Source of the DNA: Enterocytospora artemiae
Lineage: Eukaryota > Microsporidia
Direction of reading: 5' to 3'
Length of the DNA: 64,000 bases
Assembly: GCA_038659295.1 (NCBI GenBank)
Contig: JASNGC010000003.1
Coordinates: 434,001 to 498,000 of the forward strand
Each line of letters starts with the position of its first letter. Positions within the stretch are counted from its first letter, which is position 1. The translations under genes were made by a program, and so were the position numbers. Below the pieces are notes generated by a model, which ran no database searches, had not been told where the DNA came from, and saw only the letters and a list, made by a program, of their open reading frames with translations. Of the stretch, positions 1 to 9,232 are shown piece by piece.

Positions 1-591
1 GTCTTTAGGAATATGTTTGCCTAGACAGTTCTGAGATGGGCTAACCAGAGGATTGGTCTGGGTATTACTTTTAATTCTCTTAGTTTTAGAAATTAGTCCT
101 GGCAAAACACCATCTTCCGAGACCGACCCATCTCCACTCTTGAATATTACCGCCACAAATTCATCGGGCCCGAATATAAAAGTATTTCCACCCACCCTGC
201 CATCAACTATTTTGACTGGGCCCTTTACCCCACTATCCATATCCTTCAGTCCCATCTTAACAGCAGGACTAGCTGCACCAACAGCTCTCGTAAAACTGAT
301 AGTTAACAACGAAATGTTTTCAGGACCTATCACTAATGAGTTGCATTCACATGTATTTGTCCTTTCAATTACTTCCCTCAAAGTTATATTAGTCTTCAAG
401 TCGGACGAGGTACTATGGACAACATCGAATAGAGAATTAGCCTCTGCAAATGTATCATCACAATCACGAACACTGTAGAGAGTCAGCTGAGTCCCATGTG
501 TAACCATTAGATATGTGGCTCCCCAAACAGAAAAAGATGCACAGTCCAGAAACAGCATTGGCGTATTGACATGATGAACTTCAAATCCCAT
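1..591 (-). CDS. 5' part of a probable CPSF160/Cft1-like beta-propeller protein (runs off left edge)
   Basis: An open frame of 197 codons without a stop runs from an ATG at 591 to the window edge, so only the N-terminus is present. The ATG is directly preceded by CCCC, the usual start signal here. The protein shows beta-propeller blade patterns (YLMVTHGTQLTLYSV, then NSLVIGPENISLLTISF, then FIFGPDEFVAVIF). Their order and spacing resemble the N-terminus of the CPSF160/Cft1/MMS1 family, the large subunit of the mRNA 3'-end cleavage and polyadenylation complex. That fits a genome relying on AATAAA signals. Family assignment is inference from pattern; another WD-like propeller protein such as Rse1 or DDB1 is possible. 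The plus-strand reading of the same bases has no ATG start and is a shadow. Confidence 0.5.
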   Translation of the reverse strand, partial: MGFEVHHVNTPMLFLDCASFSVWGATYLMVTHGTQLTLYSVRDCDDTFAEANSLFDVVHSTSSDLKTNITLREVIERTNTCECNSLVIGPENISLLTISFTRAVGAASPAVKMGLKDMDSGVKGPVKIVDGRVGGNTFIFGPDEFVAVIFKSGDGSVSEDGVLPGLISKTKRIKSNTQTNPLVSPSQNCLGKHIPKD

Positions 592-966
592 GGGGTCAAA
601 ATTTTCTAATAGGAAAACCTAGACAGGATACTTAAATATATGATGGTCAAATCTTATTTGATTGTATAACAAGACATTCCACCATACTTATGGCTTTTGT
701 ACAATATTCTCGAAAGTATTGGTCTTGATTATATCGAGAGATTCGGAGGTCCTTAGAATTTAATATATTAAAATTGATAATCTATAAAAAGAAAGCATAA
801 AAACAGCACCATTATGTTACAAGGTTATATTTTCAAATTGGATACATTACATACCCTGTAATAAAATATGAAACTGATTAAATATACCAGCTTGTGTACA
901 CTGCTCTAAATACTCTTCGACAAACAACATTTATTATCTTTTACAAAATCTTAAATGGTAAAACTT
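592..966. other. Intergenic spacer
   Basis: AT-rich spacer holding the upstream region of the left-edge gene and the 3' flank of the next minus-strand gene. I see no credible reading frame or RNA. Confidence 0.5.
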
Positions 967-1764
967 CTACTTTTTGAATCTGGTTTTTTTCTCGCTCTGT
1001 AATTTCACATAAACCATCTTAATATCCTCGATATTGCATTCTGATTCGAAATTCTGCATAACTCTATTAATGAATATGTTGAAGTCATAGTTCAGGAATG
1101 ACAGCTTATCAGCATATTTTATAAAGTTCAGTAACAGTTGCCTGCCTGCACTTCCAAATTTTTCACACGAACAAAATATTAAAATAAATTCCTCGCACAG
1201 CATTTGATTGTATATTTCTAACAAATTCACTATTTCTTCACTTTTAATGACTGTGGTCACCAGTCGGACTGGAATAATAAAGTCCCACTTCTTTTGTCTA
1301 ATGCGATGAGGCTCTAGTATGTTATTTTCTGAGTCTAAGGCAGGCAACTTTTCAATCTTATGCAGACCGCCAATGCCTTTGTGGGTCAGTAAATTCATTC
1401 TATCTATTTTAAATGTATCTATTTTAAATGTCGCCTCAATATCATTCAACACAGAATCTATCCATTTTTCAGGCTTGTAAATATTTACCTGTTCCCCAGA
1501 GTAATTTGTAGACACCAAATCCAATATTAGTGCTCTCACCGTGAGTATTTTCATTTCAAATGCCCTCCTGATCAGATCGTTTCTGGAGTCTTCCTCGATA
1601 TACTGCAGAATATTTATCAACAAGATTAGCTTCTTGTTGGTAAACTGAGATAAATCCTCTATTTTTTCAATGGAAATTTTGAAGAAATAGTTCAATAGTT
1701 CTTTCTGATCATCTTCATGAAATTTCAAAATTATGTCGTTGATTTCCCTGAGAATATTTGACAT
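967..1764 (-). CDS. Unknown protein, 265 aa
   Basis: The ATG at 1764 is preceded by CACCCCATT, the local start signal. I do not recognise a family. The sequence is mostly helical, rich in Leu, Ile, Asn and Lys, without signal peptide or clear membrane span, and ends in a basic tail (KKTRFKK), so it is probably soluble. An in-frame duplication gives FKIDTFKID near residue 115; the DNA (about 1400-1430) is a 15-base unit in tandem, a recent slippage event that keeps the frame. It lies between two other minus-strand genes with separate start signals, so no shared transcript is implied. Confidence 0.75.
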   Translation of the reverse strand: MSNILREINDIILKFHEDDQKELLNYFFKISIEKIEDLSQFTNKKLILLINILQYIEEDSRNDLIRRAFEMKILTVRALILDLVSTNYSGEQVNIYKPEKWIDSVLNDIEATFKIDTFKIDRMNLLTHKGIGGLHKIEKLPALDSENNILEPHRIRQKKWDFIIPVRLVTTVIKSEEIVNLLEIYNQMLCEEFILIFCSCEKFGSAGRQLLLNFIKYADKLSFLNYDFNIFINRVMQNFESECNIEDIKMVYVKLQSEKKTRFKK

Positions 1765-1927
1765 AATGGGGTGACTCAGAAAGGGTTGCTATAACACTTT
1801 TAAACAGCCTTATAACCAGGCACACTGACACTAATCATCATAGATACAGGAATGGCTACAGTTTCCAGAAAATATTAGTATTTTAAACATAATTCCACTT
1901 CAAATTTAAAAAAGACCTTTATTATTT

Positions 1928-4414
1928 CTAAATATTAGATTTTGTACTTTCTTCCTTATCTTCATGTGATTCCACAGCATTACTATGCGGATTTTTTGGG
2001 AGCTCCTTTGAAGATACTGATGTGCGATTACTTACCTGAATCTGTTTGTGCTTGTTAATTTGTGGTAAATCAACCGCATTAGGCACCTTAGTTCCTGAAG
2101 ATGCTGTTGTAGGGGCTTTTCTAGTCTTTGCTCCTGGAATTACTATGCTGGATTCCTTTTTACCAGCATACTCACCTCTATTCACTATCTTTTCCTTGCT
2201 AGGCTTTTGGATCTCCTGCTTCTTGTAGATCTTCAGTGGTTCCTCCTTCTCGACTGTTTTCTTCTTAAACATCCCGAGTATACTACCCAGAACACTTCTG
2301 TTGGCTTCTTCCTCAAAAATATTTAGTGGTTTTCCATCGTCATCTTCTTCAACCTCTATATCTGACACACTTGCTCCTTTTTGCAGATCAAAAATATCTG
2401 CAAACGACTTAGAATATGTTTGTTTATACGGTTTTGTGTTAGACTCGTCAATACCTTTGCTCTTCTTGAAAGAGGGAGTTGAGCTGTTAAACTCCTTTTT
2501 CATTAACTCGCTCTTTTCATTTGATACAATCTCGGCTGCATCGCTGGTATTGTTTGGTACAAAAGCCCTTTTGGATCCATCCCTAATATTTGGTGACTCA
2601 TCCTTTATCCCGGCATGATCATTCCAATTTTCCTCTGATTTAATATTTGATAGATCACTCACAGAGTAATTCATACTTTCATTTGATGAAGATGAAGCCA
2701 AATTATAGAAATTTTTTTTGTTATCAAAAGCGAGACTTGCTGATATTCCATCAGGATTAACTTTATTCATACACTCTCTATCCTTATAATCTAACTCTTC
2801 ATCAATATATTTCTCCTTATCATCTAACGAAATCTGGCATTTCCCACTACCACTTGCTAAATCATCATCAACAGTAGACTTTTCATAATCAGAATAATCA
2901 AAGCCGATGGACCCGTTATCCATCTGTTGTGTTACAGGATCTACCGACGATGAATTTGGTGTATATTGAGCGTCAGGCACATCTCCTTTGGAATTAGTAC
3001 CAATCGATAGGTGTTCCAATTTATTCAAAATTTCCTGCTTAACACTTTCTTCGCACTGAACTTGCTCCAGCAGACAATTCCAAACCTCCCAGTGATCATG
3101 GCAACCATCAATCAAATTAAGGAGCTCTGTCTTTGGAATTCTAATCACAATCTCATAAGGATTGTCTTTAAAGCCACTTTTCACTTCAGAATCAGGGTCA
3201 TTGTGTTCCGATATCAAACTGTCATCAAATTTGAGTCCAAAACTTCTTCCAAGAACATCTACCTGGGATTTATGTTTATCAGAGAATGGAGAAGTATCAT
3301 TATTGCAAGAGGTTGAGGATTTTGTAGTATATGGAGCAGTTTTACGCTTTTGTTGAGAACTGTTGCCAGAAATTGCTTTTTCGGTTACAATTTGTGGATT
3401 GTTATCGACTACATCTGAACATGAATATTTGTCTAATAAATTAGCACCAATACCAGAATTTGATTTATCTTCACACACATTTCTGTCATCTGTAGAACTA
3501 GAAAATATTCGATTATTTTCAATGGAGCCAACAACTTCTTGATTTGTGATTGTTCTGTCCTCTTCAGATTCCCTATCTGAGTTAAAGATATCACTTGAAT
3601 CCTCATCAAACAAATGTGAACTTCCTTGATTTTCGTGTGGTATATGAGTTGTGAAGCATAAAGAGCCAGCTGATTGGGGATTGTCACATCTATTGTTTTC
3701 CGTATCTGAGAATATTGAAGTTCCATCCATACGGTCCGTGTTAAACATTTGCGGCACTACTTTTTCACCAATAGCCCCTGAAGTGTCATTTGAATCAGCC
3801 AAACCTGGATGAAATTCGGGACCAACCATTTTCAACTCTTCCTGTTCTAATTCAGAGTTAGAAAAATCAATCTCTTGAGCTTTCGATTCTTTGGACAAAC
3901 TAAAATCCTCAGACAGTCCAACCAAATTCCCTTCGTTAGTATGTGGCAAACACTCCTGATTGTTTAAAGGGGCTTCCATGTAACGGTCATCCGAAGACAT
4001 AGTGGTACTAGTATGATCATATTTAATAGATCTTTCAAATCCAACTTGTTCCGTGGACATGGAAGTAGTATCTTCAGTTGTGTTCTCCACATCATTTTCT
4101 GTATTTTCTTCATCTGAATCGTCTAAAAAATCTATTTTTGATTTTGAAATAACGAATTCTGGGTCTGCATTATCCTCAGCCGGAGATCCCCACGGAAATT
4201 GGTCATCTGAGCCACTTAGCTCATCAACTATCGAACTATAGTTCGAAGGATTGTTTATGTTGTTGTCATGGCGCTTTTCCATGGCTTCTGCAATTTCAAC
4301 GGTGTTTGAACCTGCAACAGCACTGAAATAATCTGTCTGTCTACCGTCATCTTCATTTGGTGACCATTCATTCTCTGAAGAATCGTTTGTATTGTTTGAA
4401 AGAATTGTTTTCAT
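1928..4414 (-). CDS. Long acidic Ser/Asn/Asp-rich disordered protein, 828 aa
   Basis: The start at 4414 has CCC about 9 bases upstream. The protein is low-complexity over most of its length: rich in Ser, Asp, Glu and Asn, with many SD/SE/DDSDEEN acidic patches that look like casein-kinase-2 sites. One more ordered stretch lies around residues 425-470 (IPKTELLNLIDG ... EVWNCLLEQ). The last 150 residues become basic and contain a hydrophobic-basic block (SVLGSILGMFKKK) followed by Lys-rich linkers. No signal peptide or membrane span is seen. Such architecture suits a scaffold or adaptor. A C-terminus vaguely like Sec16 was considered but the match is too weak to use. Function unknown. Confidence 0.8.
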   Translation of the reverse strand: MKTILSNNTNDSSENEWSPNEDDGRQTDYFSAVAGSNTVEIAEAMEKRHDNNINNPSNYSSIVDELSGSDDQFPWGSPAEDNADPEFVISKSKIDFLDDSDEENTENDVENTTEDTTSMSTEQVGFERSIKYDHTSTTMSSDDRYMEAPLNNQECLPHTNEGNLVGLSEDFSLSKESKAQEIDFSNSELEQEELKMVGPEFHPGLADSNDTSGAIGEKVVPQMFNTDRMDGTSIFSDTENNRCDNPQSAGSLCFTTHIPHENQGSSHLFDEDSSDIFNSDRESEEDRTITNQEVVGSIENNRIFSSSTDDRNVCEDKSNSGIGANLLDKYSCSDVVDNNPQIVTEKAISGNSSQQKRKTAPYTTKSSTSCNNDTSPFSDKHKSQVDVLGRSFGLKFDDSLISEHNDPDSEVKSGFKDNPYEIVIRIPKTELLNLIDGCHDHWEVWNCLLEQVQCEESVKQEILNKLEHLSIGTNSKGDVPDAQYTPNSSSVDPVTQQMDNGSIGFDYSDYEKSTVDDDLASGSGKCQISLDDKEKYIDEELDYKDRECMNKVNPDGISASLAFDNKKNFYNLASSSSNESMNYSVSDLSNIKSEENWNDHAGIKDESPNIRDGSKRAFVPNNTSDAAEIVSNEKSELMKKEFNSSTPSFKKSKGIDESNTKPYKQTYSKSFADIFDLQKGASVSDIEVEEDDDGKPLNIFEEEANRSVLGSILGMFKKKTVEKEEPLKIYKKQEIQKPSKEKIVNRGEYAGKKESSIVIPGAKTRKAPTTASSGTKVPNAVDLPQINKHKQIQVSNRTSVSSKELPKNPHSNAVESHEDKEESTKSNI

Positions 4415-4840
4415 AAAAATAGGGAATACAAATTCCGGTAATCAAAGTATACATAGAAACTCTTCATATAACTAATCTCTTCAGCAAAGCAACCGCAAAG
4501 ACACTTAAGTTCCTAAGTCTACCGTACATACTATGTAAGATTTAAAGAAATCTCAATCTAATATACATCAAAATAACAATGGACTTGTTTAAAGATCAAA
4601 GCTATTAAACCCGCAGTATGCCTAACTTCAATATCCATAACAACCAGTAAACTTGAATTCTAAAATTAAATAAAAGCATTAACCCATTCATACCTCACAA
4701 AGTTAGTTTTGTGAAAGTATTTCTTATTTAGATAAAAACAACCTGATACAGAACACTTGAAATGTAACACCATTATCTACTGTTTGTTCAGTAGGACCAT
4801 CTATTAAAACTGCACAGAATGTCTTTATTTATTATTTTAT
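4415..4840. other. Intergenic spacer
   Basis: This 426-base AT-rich stretch lies between the start of the acidic protein gene and the stop of the Rab gene. The Rab stop (TAG) is followed by overlapping AATAAA-type signals on the minus strand within 20 bases. I see nothing else. Confidence 0.5.
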
Positions 4841-5434
4841 CTAACAGCACATGCGATTCTTAACCTGAGCATTCAAAGCATTTTCCAATGGCTCACTGTC
4901 ATTTTCCAGTTCTGGATTTGCTTCCAAGTCCCTCAGTATCGTATCCTCAATGCATGCAGTCAGTTCTTTAATATCTACCTCGTTTAAGGCAGAGCTCGTG
5001 CAGAATTGAGCTCCTATTGCTTTGGCAAACTCCTCTCCCTCTGAATCTTGAATCACTCGTTGTGAATCGTTCAAATCCCTTTTGTTCGCTACAATTAGAA
5101 TATTCACACTTTCTTTATGACTCTTACTCCTGAATTCAGCTTCCCAAAACTTCAACTGCTCAAACGACTTCCTGTCGTCAATAGCATACACAATCACTGC
5201 CAAGAAGGAATCTCGAAGATATGGTGTGATAATGGACTTGTACCTCTCCTGCCCTGCAGTATCCCACACCTGCAATCGCACTGGGGTGCCATTTATACTT
5301 TTCTTCGTGGAGAAGAAATCCAGTCCAATGGTGGGCTCTGTTTCTTGAAATCTGTCGCAAATGTATCTATAGATCAACATTGTTTTCCCTACAGCTGTAT
5401 CCCCGAGAAAAATAATTTTATAAGAGTTTTTCAT
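4841..5434 (-). CDS. YPT6: Rab GTPase, Rab6/Ypt6-like
   Basis: A 197-residue Ras-superfamily GTPase. The P-loop GDTAVGKT is at residues 11-18, the effector Thr in EPTIGLDF, WDTAGQERY at 57-64, NKRD at 117-120 and a C-terminal CC for geranylgeranylation. The TIGLDF, RLQVWDTAGQERYKSI and YLRDSFLAVIVY blocks are those of Rab6/Ypt6, which controls endosome-to-Golgi and intra-Golgi retrograde traffic. The G5 loop reads SSAL (148-150) where nearly all Rabs have SAK, an unusual change in the guanine-contacting loop. The start is supported by CCCC about 8 bases upstream. The GRASP-like protein and ARF GEF elsewhere in the window act in the same compartment. Confidence 0.92.
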   Translation of the reverse strand: MKNSYKIIFLGDTAVGKTMLIYRYICDRFQETEPTIGLDFFSTKKSINGTPVRLQVWDTAGQERYKSIITPYLRDSFLAVIVYAIDDRKSFEQLKFWEAEFRSKSHKESVNILIVANKRDLNDSQRVIQDSEGEEFAKAIGAQFCTSSALNEVDIKELTACIEDTILRDLEANPELENDSEPLENALNAQVKNRMCC

Positions 5435-5740
5435 TTGTTAGGGGTAAAGATGAAATCGCGTGTAAATCAAAGAAAACCTCCAAGGGCAAGCCCTTGGTTG
5501 AACATATAACAAAATAGAATCTAAAAATAAGGTGATACTTGAATACGGTTAACTATGGTTGTTTTAATTCTGAATTTGTAAAATCCCACAAATTATTTCA
5601 AAAGCTTTCGTGAGATCATTGGAACCAAGATTCTTTGCAGTCATCATCCTTTATTTTCATTGAATAATTTTCATCATCAAACAGCGTTTGATTGGTTTCA
5701 TACCGGAAATACATTTAAATTAGCTCCAAATAAGCATTTC
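5435..5740. promoter_or_regulatory. Divergent upstream region, Rab6 and small membrane protein
   Basis: About 300 bases separate the Rab start from the plus-strand membrane-protein start. The Rab side carries CCCC just upstream of its ATG. The other side has a TTTAAATTAG stretch about 25 bases before its ATG but no C-run. No other element is recognised. Confidence 0.4.
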
Positions 5741-5962
5741 ATGAAGTTTTTCGAGTCTATTGCAGAAATGTTTTCGGGGCTTTTGGAGTGGATGGGCAAC
5801 TTAATATATCTGCTAATCTTGGTAATAGTAGTCTTTGCCATAGCAATAGTGTTTGTTTTGACCCAGAAACAGGATGGAGATAGAATAATCATTGTGGAAA
5901 AGGAAAAACAGGAAGAGGAAAACGCCAAGAAGGAGGATGATGAAGCTGGTGAAAAGGTATAA
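5741..5962 (+). CDS. Small single-pass membrane protein, 73 aa
   Basis: From the first in-frame ATG at 5741 the protein has a short N-terminal amphipathic part (MKFFESIAEMFSGLLEW), one strong membrane span (residues about 19-42, NLIYLLILVIVVFAIAIVF) and a charged Lys/Glu-rich cytosolic-type tail. The reading frame stays open upstream but without an ATG. An AATAAA overlaps the stop codon, as in many neighbours, supporting a real gene. It converges with the tRNA methyltransferase gene with only about 50 bases between stops. No family is recognised; length and topology would fit a small ER or mitosomal subunit. Confidence 0.6.
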   Translation: MKFFESIAEMFSGLLEWMGNLIYLLILVIVVFAIAIVFVLTQKQDGDRIIIVEKEKQEEENAKKEDDEAGEKV

Positions 5963-6013
5963 ATAAACTATTATCGAGAAGGGCCTGCAATTTGTAAACC
6001 ATGTTTATTTGCT

Positions 6014-6817
6014 TTATTTCAACTTGTATATTCTTCCAAAAGTATGCCCACTCTTGATTCCCGCTCTGTGTGCTTCGTCCGTATCCATATAGGAAATATC
6101 AAACAAAAACTTTTCGACATCCTCTCCTGACTTCTTGCCGGATGAGGACAACGTTTCAATTCGCTCACTTATTGGAGCCTTTAAGGCTGAGAAATCGTCA
6201 TTTACTGCATCTTGTTTGATCTCAAACAGTCTAGACTGGTCAAACACCTGGCACATGTATTCAAAGAGCTCTCTTACATCCGTACTAATAAAAATCTCTC
6301 CGTGATCTGCCAATATATATTTAAACACTTGCATCTGTTGCCTACAAACCATCCTTCCCTTTTGCTTTGAAGCCTTGAAATGTGGATCAGGAAATAAAAT
6401 AAATATTTTTTCTATCGACTTTGGCTTGACAACATTCACCAGAAAAAGAAGAGCATTCGTATTCATAACACCTATGTTGGACCAATCATATTGTATATTG
6501 TCTGCAAGAGACCCTGTGTCTGCCTGTTGTTCTGCAGGTTCCTCTTGTTTTTTCTCAATGTACAATTTCACATATCTGTATACCTTCTCTCGAACCTCAA
6601 CTCCCAAAATATTGATGTCTCTGCATGCCTGCCCCGCTTGGAACAGAAATCTGCCATATCCACACCCAATATCCAAATAGGAGGGTGGTTTGCCATTTTT
6701 AAAATACTTGCTCCAATTAATATCATCTGGATTGTTGGGGATGTCCAAATTAGTTGTTTTGAAACTTCCAACATGGGCTTTACATCGAAAATCCTTCTTA
6801 CGGAGATTCTTAAACAT
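6014..6817 (-). CDS. TRM8: tRNA (guanine-N7-)-methyltransferase, Trm8/METTL1 family
   Basis: This enzyme makes m7G at position 46 of tRNA variable loops using S-adenosylmethionine. Diagnostic features are the SAM-binding LDIGCGYGRF at residues 48-57, the acidic GVEVREKVY after it, and the family signature FPDPHFKASKQKGRMV at 142-157. The STDVRELFEYM block of motif VI follows. At 267 residues it is close to yeast Trm8 in size. The N-terminal stretch before the SAM fold is shortened, and a hydrophilic insert (QEEPAEQQADTGS) sits after the second strand. Its usual WD-repeat partner Trm82 is not in the window. The start has no C-run nearby. Confidence 0.95.
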   Translation of the reverse strand: MFKNLRKKDFRCKAHVGSFKTTNLDIPNNPDDINWSKYFKNGKPPSYLDIGCGYGRFLFQAGQACRDINILGVEVREKVYRYVKLYIEKKQEEPAEQQADTGSLADNIQYDWSNIGVMNTNALLFLVNVVKPKSIEKIFILFPDPHFKASKQKGRMVCRQQMQVFKYILADHGEIFISTDVRELFEYMCQVFDQSRLFEIKQDAVNDDFSALKAPISERIETLSSSGKKSGEDVEKFLFDISYMDTDEAHRAGIKSGHTFGRIYKLK

Positions 6818-7041
6818 TCAACGGCAAGAATTTTATCTGAAAACTTTATAAAAATAAAAATTGTTCGGCTGAAGTGCCAAGATCTCCTTTTACTCTCTAG
6901 ACCAGAAAAAGAACTCGGTTAATTACAATTAACTCTCCATTGAAATTAAGTATTTGATTAAATTTGCTTGTAAAATACCATTGATGAAATTCAAAAAATT
7001 GCAGTATTTGATTTTTGGAAAACCTACTGAGTTGAAGTTTA

Positions 7042-7716
7042 TTATGCCATCTTCTCATGCTTGAATTTCTCCACTACATTTTTCATGCAGTCTTTCCTTG
7101 GCTCTCTAATAATAACTTCGTACAAGCATAGCTCAATCATGATAAATAATATTAGAAATCCAAATCTCTGCACAAAATTCATTTGATCCAAAAAAGCATA
7201 AACAAATGACTTGTGAACATAATTTAGTATTTCTAACAATGAAGTATAAAAAATCCCAAATAATACCAAAAAAACCCTATGTGACTGGCTTTTTTGCACA
7301 GGATTGTGGAGAATCTCTAGAAAGAGTACTATCATTGGAAATAAATGCACGAAGAATTCGGAGTATATCACCCTGATACTAATCTCATCCACCTCTTTTT
7401 TAACCAATTTTGGATCTATTAGGTACAGTCCCCAAAAGTTCAGTGTTACCATAGTGCTCAAAACTACTGAGGTACCCAGTGAAAAATTATGAATGGACTT
7501 CAGGGACGAAAAGTATCTGGATAAAATCCCACAGAAAATGCAAAATATTGTGTATATCAAACCCAAGTTGGTAAAAAACCCGAGTTGATACAATGATGGT
7601 CCACTGAACAAAGGATATTTCACTATCATGTTTACTGCAGATCTTATACATGTAACAAACATCAAGAACTGAACTATTCTCAGAACTGGACGAAAATTGT
7701 TAATGTGTGACATCAT
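7042..7716 (-). CDS. AIG1/FAR-17a-like multi-pass membrane hydrolase
   Basis: A 224-residue protein with about six membrane spans. The frame extends upstream only through a TTG; the first ATG (7716, with a second at 7713) is preceded by CCCCC. The order YQLGFFTNLGL, then LNFWGLYLIDPKL, then SEFFVHLFPMIVLFLEIL, is that of the androgen-induced-gene-1/FAR-17a family (also ADTRP). Those proteins are atypical threonine hydrolases that cleave fatty-acid esters of hydroxy fatty acids. The catalytic pair known from AIG1 appears conserved: Thr49 in FFTNL and His124 in FFVHLF. It is therefore probably an active ER lipid hydrolase; the substrate cannot be inferred. Confidence 0.8.
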   Translation of the reverse strand: MMSHINNFRPVLRIVQFLMFVTCIRSAVNMIVKYPLFSGPSLYQLGFFTNLGLIYTIFCIFCGILSRYFSSLKSIHNFSLGTSVVLSTMVTLNFWGLYLIDPKLVKKEVDEISIRVIYSEFFVHLFPMIVLFLEILHNPVQKSQSHRVFLVLFGIFYTSLLEILNYVHKSFVYAFLDQMNFVQRFGFLILFIMIELCLYEVIIREPRKDCMKNVVEKFKHEKMA

Positions 7717-8250
7717 TTGTCTCAAGGGGGAGAAATTAGGAAAATAAATGGAAAGTTGGGAATATACCTTCTGAAACCTTATATGGTATATCTATCAGTG
7801 CACATAATCAGCAATAATGGCAAGATATCACTTTTCATATTAAATTTTATAAACTGGTATGGTTTAGTTTCGATTACTTGCCTAAGGGCAACTAATGTAT
7901 TACACAAGATCTTATAGCTGTGTTGGGCATTAATCCAACCCACCATCCTTACTGAAAACTTCTAGACTTGATATTAAGATTTGTTTAATAAAAAATTGTT
8001 TGGGAAAGTTTGAAAAAATTTGAGAAAACAGGATCTTAATTTGTTATTTTGATAATCTGGGGACTTCCAACACACGCCTTGATCCAGATTAATTCCAAAG
8101 CATAGTTGGTGTGGGCCACAAATAGAACCTGGCAGTGTATCCACATCACAACAATTTGTGTATATGCCCTTGAAGATTAATCAACTGTTTATTACCAACA
8201 AAGTTTTCAATACGTAATGTTATTAATATTCAAATAATTCTATTGCCCCA
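7717..8250. promoter_or_regulatory. Long divergent upstream region
   Basis: About 530 bases lie between the AIG1-like gene (minus) and the first multi-span paralogue (plus). Both ends carry C-runs (CCCCC for the minus gene, GCCCCA directly before the plus ATG). A 67-codon frame here starts only at TTG and is not credible. Nothing else is recognised. Confidence 0.45.
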
Positions 8251-9232
8251 ATGATCTTAACAACCCACACCCAATTATCAAACAGCTTGACCTACCGCCT
8301 AACTTACCTTTATCCACATATAGTATTCTATTTATCAAAGTCTGGAATGCTGTTTCAAACCATCTCAAAAGAGATAAAGGAATCCGCCGAGCAGTCTGTC
8401 ACATACTTTGATCTATATGACCTGTTCCTGGCAGGAATACTCAACACGCTAGTGTTTATATTGTATATACAGTTCATAATACAACAGAAACCGTTTTCTG
8501 AGTATTTGGGAAATGCCATGAGCTTGATGACTGCAGGCTTTATCTTCTATATTGAGCACACTATAGCAACCTTAGGCGGGAAAATCTTCAGGACCTCCAC
8601 CATTATTCTTATCTGCCTATGCATAGCCGAGGTGATATATAGCAGATGGACAATAGATTTAATCCGAAGTAAAATTAATGCATACCTGCTGAAAAAACTG
8701 GGTGTGAGCATAGCTATAAATAGTAGGTGCGATACCATATTTAATTTAAGAGGCCTTCTATATTAGATCTGCAATTCAGTCATTTTCAATATCGAGTGTA
8801 GTTTTGCCAATAGTTGCACTGATAATCTCCATCCACAATGAAACTAATCCTTGGTCTCTTTATACATTTTTCATACTGGGCTTGACTATTGTGTCCTGTA
8901 TAAACAACTTGGGCATATTTACTCAGATGCATGATGAGAATGTTACACGGAGAAAATGTGTTTTAGTGCTGCAGGCCGTCAAGATATTTGCTGTAAACTA
9001 CTCGATCATATTATTTACGGGAAGAGATTTTGATGGTACATACATAAAGGGTTGTATTCCAATTCCCCCGGATATCACTCTCTTACATGCCATCAGAAGA
9101 TTTCTAAATATCATAATTTTGGTTGAGTCTACAGCGTTTTTCATTTTTCTATTCCTCGATCTCTTTTACTTTGGCTCTGGAATGAAAGATTACTTTTCTC
9201 TTAAAAAGTTTAAAAATAGAATTGTTCTATAA
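8251..9232 (+). CDS. Multi-span membrane protein, tandem paralogue A (one intron)
   Basis: Exon 1 is 8251-8722 and exon 2 is 8751-9232; joining them gives 317 residues in one frame. GCCCCA precedes the ATG. Without splicing the frame stops at 8766; with splicing it reads ...AINKAFYIRSAIQSFS..., matching the neighbouring paralogue (INEAFIIRSAISSFS). Six to eight hydrophobic spans are visible. Shared motifs with paralogue B include PFSEYLGN, IRSKINAYLLKKLGVS, TQMHDENVTRRK, AIRRFLNIIILVES and a C-terminal FGSGMKDYFSLKKFKNRI. There is no cleavable signal peptide. I do not recognise the family; the conserved polar loops suggest a transporter- or receptor-like role, but this is a guess. AATAAA overlaps the stop. 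Confidence 0.85.
8723..8750 (+). other. Spliceosomal micro-intron, 28 nt
   Basis: The donor is GTAGGT and the acceptor TTTAATTTAAG, with the branch-point A inside TTTAAT a few bases upstream of the terminal AG. Removing it restores one frame and yields protein conserved with the paralogue across the junction (phase 1). Its 3' half is nearly identical to the intron at 10308-10334. The donor differs from the canonical GTAAGT at one position. Confidence 0.85.

Noticed and set aside
53..478. 141-codon plus-strand frame at the left edge
   Set aside because: It begins at TTG, has no upstream signal, and lies opposite a longer ATG-initiated minus-strand frame with a C-run and beta-propeller motifs.
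2020..2045. GTAAGT on the minus strand inside the acidic protein gene
   Set aside because: The frame reads through without a stop to a plausible C-terminus and no matching TTTAAT..AG acceptor is seen nearby.
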